A stretch of DNA of 64,000 nt from Streptomyces sp. ALI-76-A (GCF_030287445.1 NZ_JASVWB010000002.1:4960001-5024000), one strand, 5' to 3'. Counted from the stretch's first letter, positions 1 through 7,304 are shown. A program made the numbers and translations. Notes: generated by a model not told the origin, from the letters alone.

Positions 1-163
1 ACCGGTACGGGTAGCGGGGCTGCGGGTCCTTGTCGACGCCGGTCACGTCAAAGCCGACGTCGGCGTAGCCCTTGGCGGCGCCACCCTGGCAGCAGTACAA
101 GTCCAGCAGGCGCGGCCTGGTCCGGGACCTTGTGCGGGTGGGGATGTCGGTGGGGTGGGGCAT
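1..163 (-). CDS. DNA methylase, N-terminal part (runs off the left edge)
   Basis: Only the first 54 codons are inside the window. The reading starts at an ATG at 163 and includes LLDLYCCQGGAAKGYADVGF, the SAM-binding motif I (DLYCCQGGAAKGY) of the small DNA methylases found on actinomycete plasmids, AICEs and phages, followed by VTGVDKDP, the acidic end of strand 2. The family methylates DNA using S-adenosylmethionine. It is divergent from the HNH endonuclease gene starting at 269, with about 105 bases between them, which suggests either a modification/restriction pairing or self-protection of the element. The specificity-determining part lies outside the window, so the target base cannot be given. 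Confidence 0.75.
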   Translation of the reverse strand, partial: MPHPTDIPTRTRSRTRPRLLDLYCCQGGAAKGYADVGFDVTGVDKDPQPRYPYR

Positions 164-268
164 GCTGGTGGTCTCCAGTTCTGTCGATGGAGCTGGGGTG
201 AAGGGGCGGCCGCGGTCTTTGGCGAGATGGGCGGCTGCCCCGGCTTGCTGGGCACACGAGGGGGCGCA

Positions 269-1270
269 GTGACGACTGCATGGCTGGTGCTGGCTGTGGG
301 CGACGACCGTCAGCACGGTGGAAACGACGGGTACGACGACGACCCGTCGCAGCACTACAGCTGGGACGACACTGTCCCCAACCACGGCCGCATCGCCGTG
401 GGGGACGTGATCGCCCTTTGGGACAAGAAGAAGCTGCTCGGCGTCGGGGTGATCTCCGCGATCGAGACCGGACGAGAGACAAAGACGCTCTACTTCTGTC
501 CCGAGTGCAAGAAGGCGAGTATCAAGCCGCGCAAACGGCTGAAGCCAGCATTCCGCTGCAACAAGTGCGGCGCCCTCTTCGACGTCCCGGGCAGCAAGAC
601 CCGGGAAGTAGTCACCTATCGTTCCCGGCACGGCGAGGCGTGGATGGACGGCCGCGGCCTGCTCACCGGACGGGAGTTGCGGGCGCTGTGCGACTCCCCC
701 GACTCCCAGCTGAGCATGCGGCCCGCCCGCTGGGAGAAGCTGCGCGACGCCCTCATCGATGTCGCAGGCATCAGCCTTGCTGATCTGGACCTAGACGGGG
801 ACGGAGCAGGATCGCGGCGGCCGATCGCGGGCGGGCACCGGATGAAGAACGTCCGTACCCGTGTGGGGCAGGCACCCTTCCGCAAGCAGCTGCTCGCGGA
901 TCACGGCCAGGTGTGCGCGTTCACCGGACCGGCGCCGGCCGGGGCGCTCCAAGCCGCCCACCTCTACAGCTACGCAGAGGAAGAAGAACATCACGACTGG
1001 GGCGGTCTGCTGCTGCGCAATGACGTCCACAGCCTCTTCGACCGCGGGCAGATCGCCGTCAACCCCGATACCAGACGCATCGAGGTCGACGACGAACTCC
1101 TCCGCTACCCGGCATACGCCGAACTGCATGGCAAGGCACCCAGGGTCAGACTGCGACCCGAGCATGAGGTATGGCTGGCTGCGCACTGGCGCATCCACCG
1201 CTCCGCTGCCGTGTCCGTGCCTGCAAGCCGGAGCCCAGAAGCTGCGTCCCAGAGATGCGGAACGGCGTGA
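269..1270 (+). CDS. Modified-DNA-dependent HNH endonuclease (EVE/PUA-like reader plus zinc ribbon plus HNH)
   Basis: A GTG start at 269 preceded by GAGGGGG gives 333 aa. The N-terminal ~75 residues contain HYSWDDTVPNH and VGDVIALWDKKKLLG, resembling EVE/PUA-type modified-base readers. A zinc ribbon follows (CPECKK ... CNKCGALF). The C-terminal ~120 residues are an HNH nuclease: CAFTG, ALQAAHLYSYAEE, then GLLLRNDVHSLFDRG, giving the metal-binding His and the N...H of the fold. Known reader-HNH enzymes (SRA-HNH, EVE-HNH) cut DNA carrying modified cytosines and act as type IV restriction; that role is inferred here. It sits divergently next to a methylase. Earlier in-frame starts add a low-complexity leader with no convincing ribosome-binding site. 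Confidence 0.7.
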   Translation: MTTAWLVLAVGDDRQHGGNDGYDDDPSQHYSWDDTVPNHGRIAVGDVIALWDKKKLLGVGVISAIETGRETKTLYFCPECKKASIKPRKRLKPAFRCNKCGALFDVPGSKTREVVTYRSRHGEAWMDGRGLLTGRELRALCDSPDSQLSMRPARWEKLRDALIDVAGISLADLDLDGDGAGSRRPIAGGHRMKNVRTRVGQAPFRKQLLADHGQVCAFTGPAPAGALQAAHLYSYAEEEEHHDWGGLLLRNDVHSLFDRGQIAVNPDTRRIEVDDELLRYPAYAELHGKAPRVRLRPEHEVWLAAHWRIHRSAAVSVPASRSPEAASQRCGTA

Positions 1271-1335
1271 CGACGGCCGCGGCCATAAGTGCGCGCACGA
1301 CGGGCCACAGCGTGGCACTCCTGCGCGGCCCCTTC

Positions 1336-1644
1336 TCAGTGCTTGCTGCGGAACAGACGAAGGGTGATCCCGCCGACGCCGATCGGCCCGGCGGCGCCGC
1401 CGACCGCCACGGCAGCGTTCACGGCGAAGTCGAGCAGCGCGAGGAACGCGGCCACGAGACCGAAGACGCCGATGACTCCGGCGCCGGCGACGGCGATGGG
1501 GAACAGGTAGTGCCGCAGGGGTCGACCGGTGGGGTCGGTGTGGTGGACGACGATGACGACGGGGGCGCCGGTGGTTTCGGCGCGGCGGTAGGTGTCGGCG
1601 GGGATGTGCGGGGCGATGATCCTCGGCGGGTCATGGTGGGTCAT
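1336..1644 (-). CDS. Small membrane protein of AICE transfer region (DUF6251-like)
   Basis: 102 aa from an ATG at 1644 preceded by GAGGGAA. Residues 1-40 are soluble (MTHHDPPRIIAPHIPADTYR, then a strand-rich VVIVVHHTDPTGRP segment). Residues ~45-95 form one or two hydrophobic helices (FPIAVAGAGVIGVFGLVAAFLA; AVAVGGAAGPIGVGG), ending in a basic tail (LRLFRSKH). It lies downstream of traB in the same direction, a position where actinomycete conjugative elements keep a small conserved membrane protein; I recall this family as DUF6251. No biochemical role is known to me. A role at the transfer pore or in mycelial spread is inference from position. Confidence 0.6.
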   Translation of the reverse strand: MTHHDPPRIIAPHIPADTYRRAETTGAPVVIVVHHTDPTGRPLRHYLFPIAVAGAGVIGVFGLVAAFLALLDFAVNAAVAVGGAAGPIGVGGITLRLFRSKH

Positions 1645-1815
1645 GGCGGGTTCCCTCGGGTGTGTCGCGGGCCCGCGCCGGTGCGTGGCGCGGGCCCGTG
1701 CGGGTGGGTGTGATGGGCGGGTGTGACGCGGGCGTGACAGGCCGCTGTGATGGCGCGTCACACCCGCGTCCGCCTAGGGGTTTAGGTGTGACGGGCCCGT
1801 CACGTGTGACGGGTG

Positions 1816-3861
1816 TCAGGCAGCCGCGAGGGCGGGGACGATGCGCCACCGGCCGGTGGTGTTCGTCGCCTGCAGACGGCCTTCCTGCGCTGCTTCCTTG
1901 AGCCGCTTGGAGACCCAGGACCGGCCCAGGTTGTGGCGGTCGCACCAGTCGGTGAAGTCCTTCGGGCCCACGATCATCTGCCCGTTCTGCTCGAACTCCT
2001 CCAGCGCGGCCGCGAACAGTTCCCGGGCTTCCTCCGGGGACGGCTTGCGGCCGGTCTCCTGCCCGAAGATCGGGGCATCGTCCCCGTCTTCGGCCCCGGG
2101 CAGGTCCGCCTCCGGGTCGATACCGGCGTCCTCGGGGTCGACCAGCAGCCCGCCGTGGTTCATGTCGTCCTCCTCGGTGACGGCCCGGAGCGCCGCCGGC
2201 TGCAGCGCGTCGGTGGTGCGGCCGGTGTAGGCGGTGCCGGCAACGCCCATCGCCGCGCCGGCGGTGATCGGGTCGGCGGTGGCGCCGTTGCGCTGTACCC
2301 AGGTGGCCAGCAGCTCCATCACCGGGACGGCCCGGTGGGTGAAGCGGCGGGTGCGGCCCGGCGAGGGGTAGCGGTCCTCCGGGACACCCGGGGAGACGAC
2401 GTAGCAGTAGCCCGGCCGCCGGTTCCCCCACGCGCCGGGGTGGGCGCCCGCGGCCAGCACCTCATCCGGCAGGCAGAACCCCTCATCGCGCGGGTCGCAG
2501 CCGAGTGCGATCACGGAGGGCAGGGAGGCCCGAGTGGAGGTGGACATCTGGTCGTAGGAAGGGCGCTGAAGGGACACGATCAGCGAGATACCGGCGGACC
2601 GTGCTTCCTGGGCGATGCCAGTGAACGCGTCGTCGCCCAGCGCCCGCAGGGTGTTGGCGGCTTCCTCGAACCAGGTGACCAGGAACGGCATGCCCGGGCA
2701 GTTGCACGCCCGGCCGTCGGCCCGGCAGGTGTGCTCCGGCCTGTTCTGCGGCTGGGCTGCGGCGGGGACCCACTGCCGGTAGCCGTGGGCGCCGAGCCAG
2801 CGGGTGCGGGCGGGGATGACCTCCTGGACGGCGGCCACCATGACCTCCGTTTCCGTGCCGCCCTCCGCAGCCCAGTCCAGGCCCGGCCGCAGGGGGGCGA
2901 AGTCCTGGAACGCCTTGGGGTCGGAGAACCACACGATCACGTCCCGCCGGGACAGGATCTCGGTGAGCAGGTTCAGGGCGGTGTCGCCCTTGCCGGAGCC
3001 GGTGCCGCCGGCGATGAGCCCGTGGGTGGAGTTGCGGCCCGCGTCCGGGTCGCCGGGCAGCCACATGACCAGCGGCGCGCCATCGTCGTAGCGGCCGATG
3101 AGCAGCGGCTCGGCGATCGAGCCGCCCAGGTTCGAGGGGCCCTCCCACTCCACCGTCTCGGCCAGCATGTCCTCGGGGACGATGACCAGGTCTCCGCGCC
3201 GGTTGGAGTCGGGGTCGGGGATGTACCGCACGGCGGAGGTCGGCAGGTCCAGGGCGGAGGCGATGTTGCCGAGAGCCTTGGCCATGTCGTCGTTGGTCTG
3301 CTCACCGGGGGCGAGCGCGACCGGTGCGGTGACCCGGTTGGGCTCCACCTTCGCCGCACCAATCTGCGCCCGCGCCAGGCCCACCTTTTCCAGCAGGCCC
3401 TTGTCGGAGCTTTCGCCGGGGGCGTCGTTGTGGCGCAGGACCATCCGCACGTTCCACGACAGGGCCAGCGCCGGCCCGCCCATCAGGTACAGGTCGTCCA
3501 GCGGTCCGGCGGTGGGGCCGGCCAGGCAGGCGGCGGTCACCCACGCCGATCCGGCGGCCACGGTGATGGCGGAGTGCAGGCGCCGCTGGGAGCTGGTCGA
3601 CTTGCCCGCCCACCAGGTGACGCCGGTCAGTGCGACCGATGCGAGGGTGAGGCCGACGCCGGCCGCGGAACTGTCGGACCACCGCCAGTGCCCCAGCGCC
3701 CCCGCCAGACCCACACCGCCGGCGGCGAGCCACGGGGGCAGGTGCGGCTTGGCCCGGTTCAGCAGGTACGCCCGGACGGAGCCACCCGGTGCGGTGTTCG
3801 TGTCGGTGGTCAGGGCGAGCGGGTACGCCCGCCCGTCCTGATCGGTCCACTTGCGTGCCAT
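1816..3861 (-). CDS. traB: TraB-type FtsK/SpoIIIE DNA translocase for conjugal transfer
   Basis: 681 aa; ATG at 3861 preceded by GGGAGG. TraB proteins are hexameric, membrane-anchored ATPases that move double-stranded plasmid DNA between hyphae, the single essential transfer protein of Streptomyces elements. Residues ~43-140 hold hydrophobic segments. The ATPase core has Walker A GGTGSGKGDT (~285-294), VIVWFSDPKAFQDF, and a Walker B-like FLVTWFEEAAN (~395-405) followed by an arginine-containing SLQRPSYDQMST sensor region. The last ~55 residues (DWCDRHNLGRSWVSKRLKEA) form a winged helix like the FtsK gamma domain, which in TraB reads the clt repeats. It is preceded 13 bases upstream by the traA-like gene and belongs to the leftward transfer operon. 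Confidence 0.9.
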   Translation of the reverse strand: MARKWTDQDGRAYPLALTTDTNTAPGGSVRAYLLNRAKPHLPPWLAAGGVGLAGALGHWRWSDSSAAGVGLTLASVALTGVTWWAGKSTSSQRRLHSAITVAAGSAWVTAACLAGPTAGPLDDLYLMGGPALALSWNVRMVLRHNDAPGESSDKGLLEKVGLARAQIGAAKVEPNRVTAPVALAPGEQTNDDMAKALGNIASALDLPTSAVRYIPDPDSNRRGDLVIVPEDMLAETVEWEGPSNLGGSIAEPLLIGRYDDGAPLVMWLPGDPDAGRNSTHGLIAGGTGSGKGDTALNLLTEILSRRDVIVWFSDPKAFQDFAPLRPGLDWAAEGGTETEVMVAAVQEVIPARTRWLGAHGYRQWVPAAAQPQNRPEHTCRADGRACNCPGMPFLVTWFEEAANTLRALGDDAFTGIAQEARSAGISLIVSLQRPSYDQMSTSTRASLPSVIALGCDPRDEGFCLPDEVLAAGAHPGAWGNRRPGYCYVVSPGVPEDRYPSPGRTRRFTHRAVPVMELLATWVQRNGATADPITAGAAMGVAGTAYTGRTTDALQPAALRAVTEEDDMNHGGLLVDPEDAGIDPEADLPGAEDGDDAPIFGQETGRKPSPEEARELFAAALEEFEQNGQMIVGPKDFTDWCDRHNLGRSWVSKRLKEAAQEGRLQATNTTGRWRIVPALAAA

Positions 3862-3874
3862 GGTGATACCTCCC

Positions 3875-4414
3875 TTACTGCTGGGCCCAGTTCATGACCG
3901 GCTGCTGCGGCTTGCGGGCACGGTGGCGCACCCGGTTGATCTCCTCCTCGTACTCCTGCTGGAAGGCCGCGTAGCAGGCGGCGGCGTTCTTCGCCGCGTC
4001 CCGTAGCGCGTCCGCGGACCGCTGCATCTTGCGCGCCACCTTCGCCGCCCTCACCCGCGAGCCGAACGCCCGGCCCTCGGGGTCGGGCACCGCGGCGAGG
4101 ACGCCCTTGAGGATTTCGGCGCCCATCGCCACCTCGATGGACAGGGTGACGGCGGCGGCCCGCAGGGTGTTGCAGTAGTTGCGCACCTGCGCCGGCGAGG
4201 TGAATTCCGGGGCTGGCAGCAGGGACTCGGCGTGCGTACGGCCGCCACCGCCGCGGGCGCCGTTCTTGTTGTTGTTTACGGTCACGTTGACCGGCGGGAC
4301 GAACGAGCCGCCCAGGGCGCCGACGAAACCGCCTGCGGCGGCGCCGGCGTTGGCGAACTTGTTGCCCTTGTTGCCGGCGCCGTTCGTGCCGCCGTTACGC
4401 GTCGGGGTTGCCAT
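3875..4414 (-). CDS. TraA-like plasmid transfer protein
   Basis: 179 aa, starting MATPTRNGGTNGAGN. The first ~60 residues are Gly/Asn-rich and disordered with a short hydrophobic stretch (AAAGGFVGALGGSFV). The remainder is helical and charged, including KVARKMQRSADALRDAAKNA and ending with a basic tail (RVRHRARKPQQP). The sequence matches the small proteins annotated as plasmid transfer protein TraA directly upstream of traB in Streptomyces AICEs. These are distinct from relaxase-type TraA: no nuclease or helicase motif is present. It probably assists the TraB translocase; the mechanism is unknown. Confidence 0.65.
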   Translation of the reverse strand: MATPTRNGGTNGAGNKGNKFANAGAAAGGFVGALGGSFVPPVNVTVNNNKNGARGGGGRTHAESLLPAPEFTSPAQVRNYCNTLRAAAVTLSIEVAMGAEILKGVLAAVPDPEGRAFGSRVRAAKVARKMQRSADALRDAAKNAAACYAAFQQEYEEEINRVRHRARKPQQPVMNWAQQ

Positions 4415-4433
4415 CAGACCGAATCTCCTCGGG

Positions 4434-4934
4434 TCAGTGGGTGCGGCGGACGATGAGCCAGGCGGACTGAGCGGCGATCAGGGTGAGCAGCCACCACAGC
4501 TCCAGCGCACCGGCGAGCGGCCCGAACCCGGCCGCAACCGCGAGCCAGGCCAGCGCGGACGATGTGAGCGCGGCCAGGCCAATACGCCAGGCGAGGACGG
4601 AGCCGGTGGCGGGGCGGCTGCGCTGCATGACCAGCAGCCAGAGCAGCGGGCCGGCGGCGCTCGGGGCGAGCAGCAGGCCGGACCACCACGCGATGACGTG
4701 CAGCAGCCCGGCCACGGCCAGCGCCAGGACGGCGAGCCCGGTCGGGGCCAGTGCGCGGCGTGAGCGCCACAGCCACCCACCGACCACGGCGAGCGCTTCA
4801 AGGGTCAGGGAGGGACGCTCGGGGACCACAATGACGAACGGTTCGGCGGCGCGGCGGCCCCTCTGGCGGGGGATACGGACGGTGTGGACCCCGGCGGTCG
4901 TCTTGGCGCCGCGGGCACGGATACGACTGGACAC
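4434..4934 (-). CDS. SpdB-like membrane spread protein
   Basis: 166 aa from a GTG at 4934 with GGGAGC eight bases upstream. A basic N-terminus (SSRIRARGAKTTAGVHTVRI) precedes several hydrophobic segments: residues ~55-80 (APTGLAVLALAVAGLLHVIAW), ~83-100 (LLAPSAAGPLLWLLVM), and a C-terminal pair ending LTLIAAQSAWLIV. Size, position between the TraA-like and RRQRL genes, and topology fit the Spd proteins that let conjugated elements spread through septa within the recipient mycelium. The family assignment rests on position and topology rather than a diagnostic motif. An upstream in-frame start would extend it through the neighbouring gene and is rejected. Confidence 0.6.
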   Translation of the reverse strand: MSSRIRARGAKTTAGVHTVRIPRQRGRRAAEPFVIVVPERPSLTLEALAVVGGWLWRSRRALAPTGLAVLALAVAGLLHVIAWWSGLLLAPSAAGPLLWLLVMQRSRPATGSVLAWRIGLAALTSSALAWLAVAAGFGPLAGALELWWLLTLIAAQSAWLIVRRTH

Positions 4935-4963
4935 AGCAGAGCTCCCAGGAAGTCGAAAGGGGT

Positions 4964-5302
4964 TCAGGCGGCGCGCTGTTCCTCGGGGAAGGCACACGGG
5001 GTGCACATGCCGAGTGAGGGCGGGATGACGTACCCGGCATCGCACCGGCAGGCGGGGCAGGTGCGGCGGGCGGCGTTGGCCTTGGCCAGCGCCGCCCACT
5101 TCGCGGAGGTCATCGGCCGCACCGGCTTCGCGGCGTCGACGCGGTAGAGGTAGGCGACCAGCGGGCCCCGCCGCCGGCGGGGCCGCTCGATCTGCGCGGC
5201 CACGTCCTGCCCGCCGGGCCGCAGCCCGGCGGCGCGGAGCTGCCGGCGGGTGGCCAGGCCGTCAGGGGCGAGCCGCCACCGGTAGACCGGGAGGGCGCCC
5301 AT
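4964..5302 (-). CDS. RRQRL-motif zinc-binding protein of conjugative elements
   Basis: 112 aa. It contains TRRQLRAAGLRPGGQD, the RRQ(R)L signature that names this small actinomycete mobile-element family. A C-terminal zinc-binding pair follows: CPACRCDAGY and MCTPCAFPEE. The ATG at 5302 shares one base with the TAA of the upstream DUF2637 gene (TAATG), so the two are translationally coupled. The role is not known. The zinc ribbon and basic central segment (RPRRRRG) suggest nucleic-acid or protein binding within the transfer operon. Confidence 0.7.
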   Translation of the reverse strand: MGALPVYRWRLAPDGLATRRQLRAAGLRPGGQDVAAQIERPRRRRGPLVAYLYRVDAAKPVRPMTSAKWAALAKANAARRTCPACRCDAGYVIPPSLGMCTPCAFPEEQRAA

Positions 5303-6312
5303 TACCGGCTCGCGATGGCCAGCTCAGCACCACCGGCGGCGGCCAGCTCGCGGTGTTCGGCGTAGCGGGCGGACACCCACCCCACCGACCAGCCGCACAG
5401 CTCCGCGGCGGCCCGCACCGGCAAACCGGCCTCGAACGCGGCCCGCACGGTCGCCCGCGCCCGCTCCTCGGGGAACTTCTCGGCGGCCGGGCCGGCGGCC
5501 AGCAGCGCGGCGCGTTCACGCTCGGCCCGCGCCTCACGCTCGGCCCGTTCACGGCGCTCACGCTCCACGCGCTCCCGCCGCTCACGCTCGCGCCGCTCGG
5601 CATCCTCCCGCTCAGCGCGTTCACGCTCCAACCTCAGCCGTTCACGCTCGCGCTCACGGCGTTCACGCTCCGCCTGCTCGGCCCGCTCCCAAGCGGCTTC
5701 CCGCTCGGCTTCCTCGCGGCGGGCGCGTTCCTCCCGCTCGGCTTGCTCACGGGCCAGGCGGGCCTCGTGTTCACGCTGTTCACGCGCCAGCATCGCGGCG
5801 TGTTCGCGCTCCTCGCGCGCCAACCGCTCGGCCCGCTCGCGTTCCTCCCGGGCGGCTTGGCGCCGGGCCTCCCGCTCCGCCTCCTGCTGTTCCTCCAGCG
5901 CGGTGACGGCGGCGGTGATGGCCCGCCGGTAGGCAAGCCCGGTCTCTGCCGTGACGATCAGCAGCAGCGGTGCGACCGCGTGCACGGCCACGCCCACCAG
6001 GTCACCTTTCAGGGCGGAGTCGGCGACGTTCAGGGCCAGGGTCATGCCGCCGGTCATCCAGCGCAGCACCACCGGCCAGCGGCCCCCCTGCCCGCCCAGC
6101 CGGGCCAGCACCGCATCCAGGCGGACCACGATGACCACGGCCGCGTCGACCACGAGGGGGAGGATCGGCGCCGTCCAGTCCCACTCATCCGGCGTGTGCT
6201 CGGCTGCGAGCGGGGTCACGGTGAGGATGGAGTACAGCATCGCGCCCGCCACGATCAACCACGTGCCGACCGACAGCGCCCGCTCCGCTGAACGGATCTG
6301 AACACCGTTCAC
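5302..6312 (-). CDS. SpdA-like DUF2637 membrane protein with long charged coiled coil and C-terminal HTH
   Basis: 336 aa. The GTG at 6312 overlaps the upstream stop by four bases (GTGA) and is preceded by GGGGGTGG, which is why it is preferred to the ATG at 6330. Residues ~10-135 carry four hydrophobic segments typical of DUF2637 (GTWLIVAGAMLYSILTV; ILPLVVDAAVVIVV; LNVADSALKG; APLLLIVTAETGLAYRR). Residues ~140-285 are an almost pure Glu/Arg/Ala coiled coil (ERERRERERERL and similar). The last ~50 residues look like a helix-turn-helix (VRAAFEAGLPVRAAAELCGW). It could be a membrane tether with a DNA-binding tip, consistent with a role in spread or TraB-partner anchoring; that role is inference. 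Confidence 0.7.
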   Translation of the reverse strand: MNGVQIRSAERALSVGTWLIVAGAMLYSILTVTPLAAEHTPDEWDWTAPILPLVVDAAVVIVVRLDAVLARLGGQGGRWPVVLRWMTGGMTLALNVADSALKGDLVGVAVHAVAPLLLIVTAETGLAYRRAITAAVTALEEQQEAEREARRQAAREERERAERLAREEREHAAMLAREQREHEARLAREQAEREERARREEAEREAAWERAEQAERERRERERERLRLERERAEREDAERRERERRERVERERRERAEREARAERERAALLAAGPAAEKFPEERARATVRAAFEAGLPVRAAAELCGWSVGWVSARYAEHRELAAAGGAELAIASR

Positions 6313-6596
6313 GCGGCCACCCCCGTCCATGAACGCACCCGGATCGCGGCGATCAGCACCACCGGCGACGCCGGGTCGTCAAGGTCGCGGCGGTCCTCCG
6401 TCCACTGCCACGCGGCGCCCGGCAGCGGCTCGAAGCCGAGCACGCTGAGCGCCTGCGCGCGCTCGGTGAACGTCGGCACCGGCAGTGCCCGGTCAAAGCC
6501 GTACTCGGGCCACCGCTCGGCGGTGTTCAGCAGCACCACGTACAGGCGCCACCGGCCGCGGTACATCGACATCTGCGCGGTGAAGTCCCGGGCCAT
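6309..6596 (-). CDS. Small AICE protein (DUF6303-like)
   Basis: 95 aa. The ATG at 6596 overlaps the preceding stop by one base (TGATG), and its own stop overlaps the next start, so it is embedded in a tightly coupled operon. It begins MARDFTAQMSMYRGRWRLYV and continues with AAWQWTEDR and VVLIAAIRVRSW. It looks like a compact alpha/beta protein without membrane segments. I recall this as DUF6303, a family confined to actinomycete mobile elements. No function is known to me. Confidence 0.6.
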   Translation of the reverse strand: MARDFTAQMSMYRGRWRLYVVLLNTAERWPEYGFDRALPVPTFTERAQALSVLGFEPLPGAAWQWTEDRRDLDDPASPVVLIAAIRVRSWTGVAA

Positions 6597-6859
6597 CACG
6601 CCACCACCGGCGCGCCCGTGCCGCTCTGGTTGAGCAGCGCGACCCGAGCGGCCAGCGCGCGGCGGCGGGCCCGGCGGATGCGCCGGTTGTCCAGCTCGGT
6701 CGGCGTGCGGTCCAGCGTGGTGATGTGCGCGTCCAGCAGGTCGACGTCCGCCAGGATGACGGGCATCTCCCGCTCGATCGCGTCCAGCTCGGCGGCCGTC
6801 GGCTCCATGAAGTCGGCGAACGCGGTAACAGCGTCCTGAACAGTGACGATGTGCTCCAT
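6596..6859 (-). CDS. Small AICE protein (DUF6284-like), first gene of the transfer operon
   Basis: 87 aa from an ATG at 6859 with GAGAGGAA upstream. It starts MEHIVTVQDAVTAFADFMEP, continues TAAELDAIEREMPVILADVD and ends with an Arg/Ala-rich helix (RRIRRARRRALAARVALL). It is fully helical with no membrane segment. I recall the family as DUF6284. It is the first coding gene after the long leader (6860-7273) that carries the boxA-like and tRNA-like segments, so it is the first gene subject to whatever control that leader exerts. Confidence 0.6.
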   Translation of the reverse strand: MEHIVTVQDAVTAFADFMEPTAAELDAIEREMPVILADVDLLDAHITTLDRTPTELDNRRIRRARRRALAARVALLNQSGTGAPVVA

Positions 6860-6897
6860 TGGGTCGTGTTCCTCTCGAAGGATGAACGGCCCGAACC

Positions 6898-6927
6898 GCA
6901 CCCCCGCTGTTCGAGCACCGGGGGTGC
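6898..6927 (-). terminator. GC-rich hairpin in the transfer-operon leader (possible attenuator)
   Basis: Nine-base arms GCACCCCCG (6898-6906) and CGGGGGTGC (6919-6927) pair perfectly around a 12-base loop. Read on the minus strand it lies after the boxA-like and tRNA-like segments and ~40 bases before the first gene of the operon. There is no U-tract, which is usual for Streptomyces terminators. It could stop leader transcripts unless antitermination occurs; it could also be a stability hairpin. Confidence 0.4.
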
Positions 6928-6989
6928 TTGCCGTTGTTTGGAGAAAGCCGCGTCTCACACGCGGCGCGGCTACTGAGCAGCGGCCGCAG

Positions 6990-7071
6990 TGCCCCGGACC
7001 GGACTCGAACCGGTCGGGTTGCCGTACGAGGCACGCCGGTCTTCTCCGCCTTGTTTCCGACCCCTTCGGGC
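6990..7071 (-). other. tRNA-like segment (good T-arm and acceptor 3' strand, poor remainder)
   Basis: On the minus strand the segment ends with a perfect T-arm (ACCGG-TTCGAGT-CCGGT) followed by CCGGGGC and a discriminator A at 6990, the layout of a tRNA 3' end. A short stem TGCC/GGCA lies where a variable or anticodon arm would be. The 5' side (GCCCGAAGGGG...) gives only four acceptor pairs, and no normal anticodon loop can be drawn. It is therefore a degenerate tRNA, an att relic or a regulatory tRNA mimic rather than a clear functional tRNA. Confidence 0.35.
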
Positions 7072-7099
7072 AGGCGGACCACGGGTTACCGGCAGTTCC

Positions 7100-7118
7100 C
7101 TGTGTGGAGTTCTCAAGG
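7100..7118 (-). promoter_or_regulatory. boxA-like antitermination sequence in operon leader
   Basis: The minus strand reads CCTTGAGAACTCCACACAG. Streptomyces rRNA leaders, as I recall them, contain CCTTGAGAACTCAACAG, the actinobacterial NusB/NusE boxA. Identity is near complete over the 12-base core CCTTGAGAACTC and continues into the next ACA. It lies ~135 bases downstream of a TTGACA element and upstream of the tRNA-like segment and hairpin, as expected for an antitermination leader. Confidence 0.5.
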
Positions 7119-7200
7119 TGCTTGCGCTTCCTTCGAGTCCGTTTCGCGGAGCCCTCCGGGCGGCATGGGAGCAGCCCAATAGGGGCACTCCGGACTCGCT

Positions 7201-7273
7201 GTCCTAGGACTGCGGGTCGTTCGGTAAGACCATGACGCACAGTCCCAGGACTGTCAACAGTCCTGGGACTGTG
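7201..7273. promoter_or_regulatory. Operator palindromes and promoter between transfer operon and GntR regulator
   Basis: A 36-base near-perfect inverted repeat spans 7238-7273, with 17-base arms around a CA centre. Each arm contains AGTCCCAGGACT or its mirror. A third related palindrome, GTCCTAGGAC, lies at 7201-7210. On the minus strand TTGACA (7257-7252) sits inside the large palindrome, with CATGGT 17 bases further on as a possible -10. The arrangement fits autoregulated repression of the transfer operon by the GntR protein encoded at 7305, like KorSA control of pra in pSAM2. Confidence 0.65.
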
Positions 7274-7304
7274 TTTCACTGGTCGATGTCGAGAGGAGTG
7301 CTGC

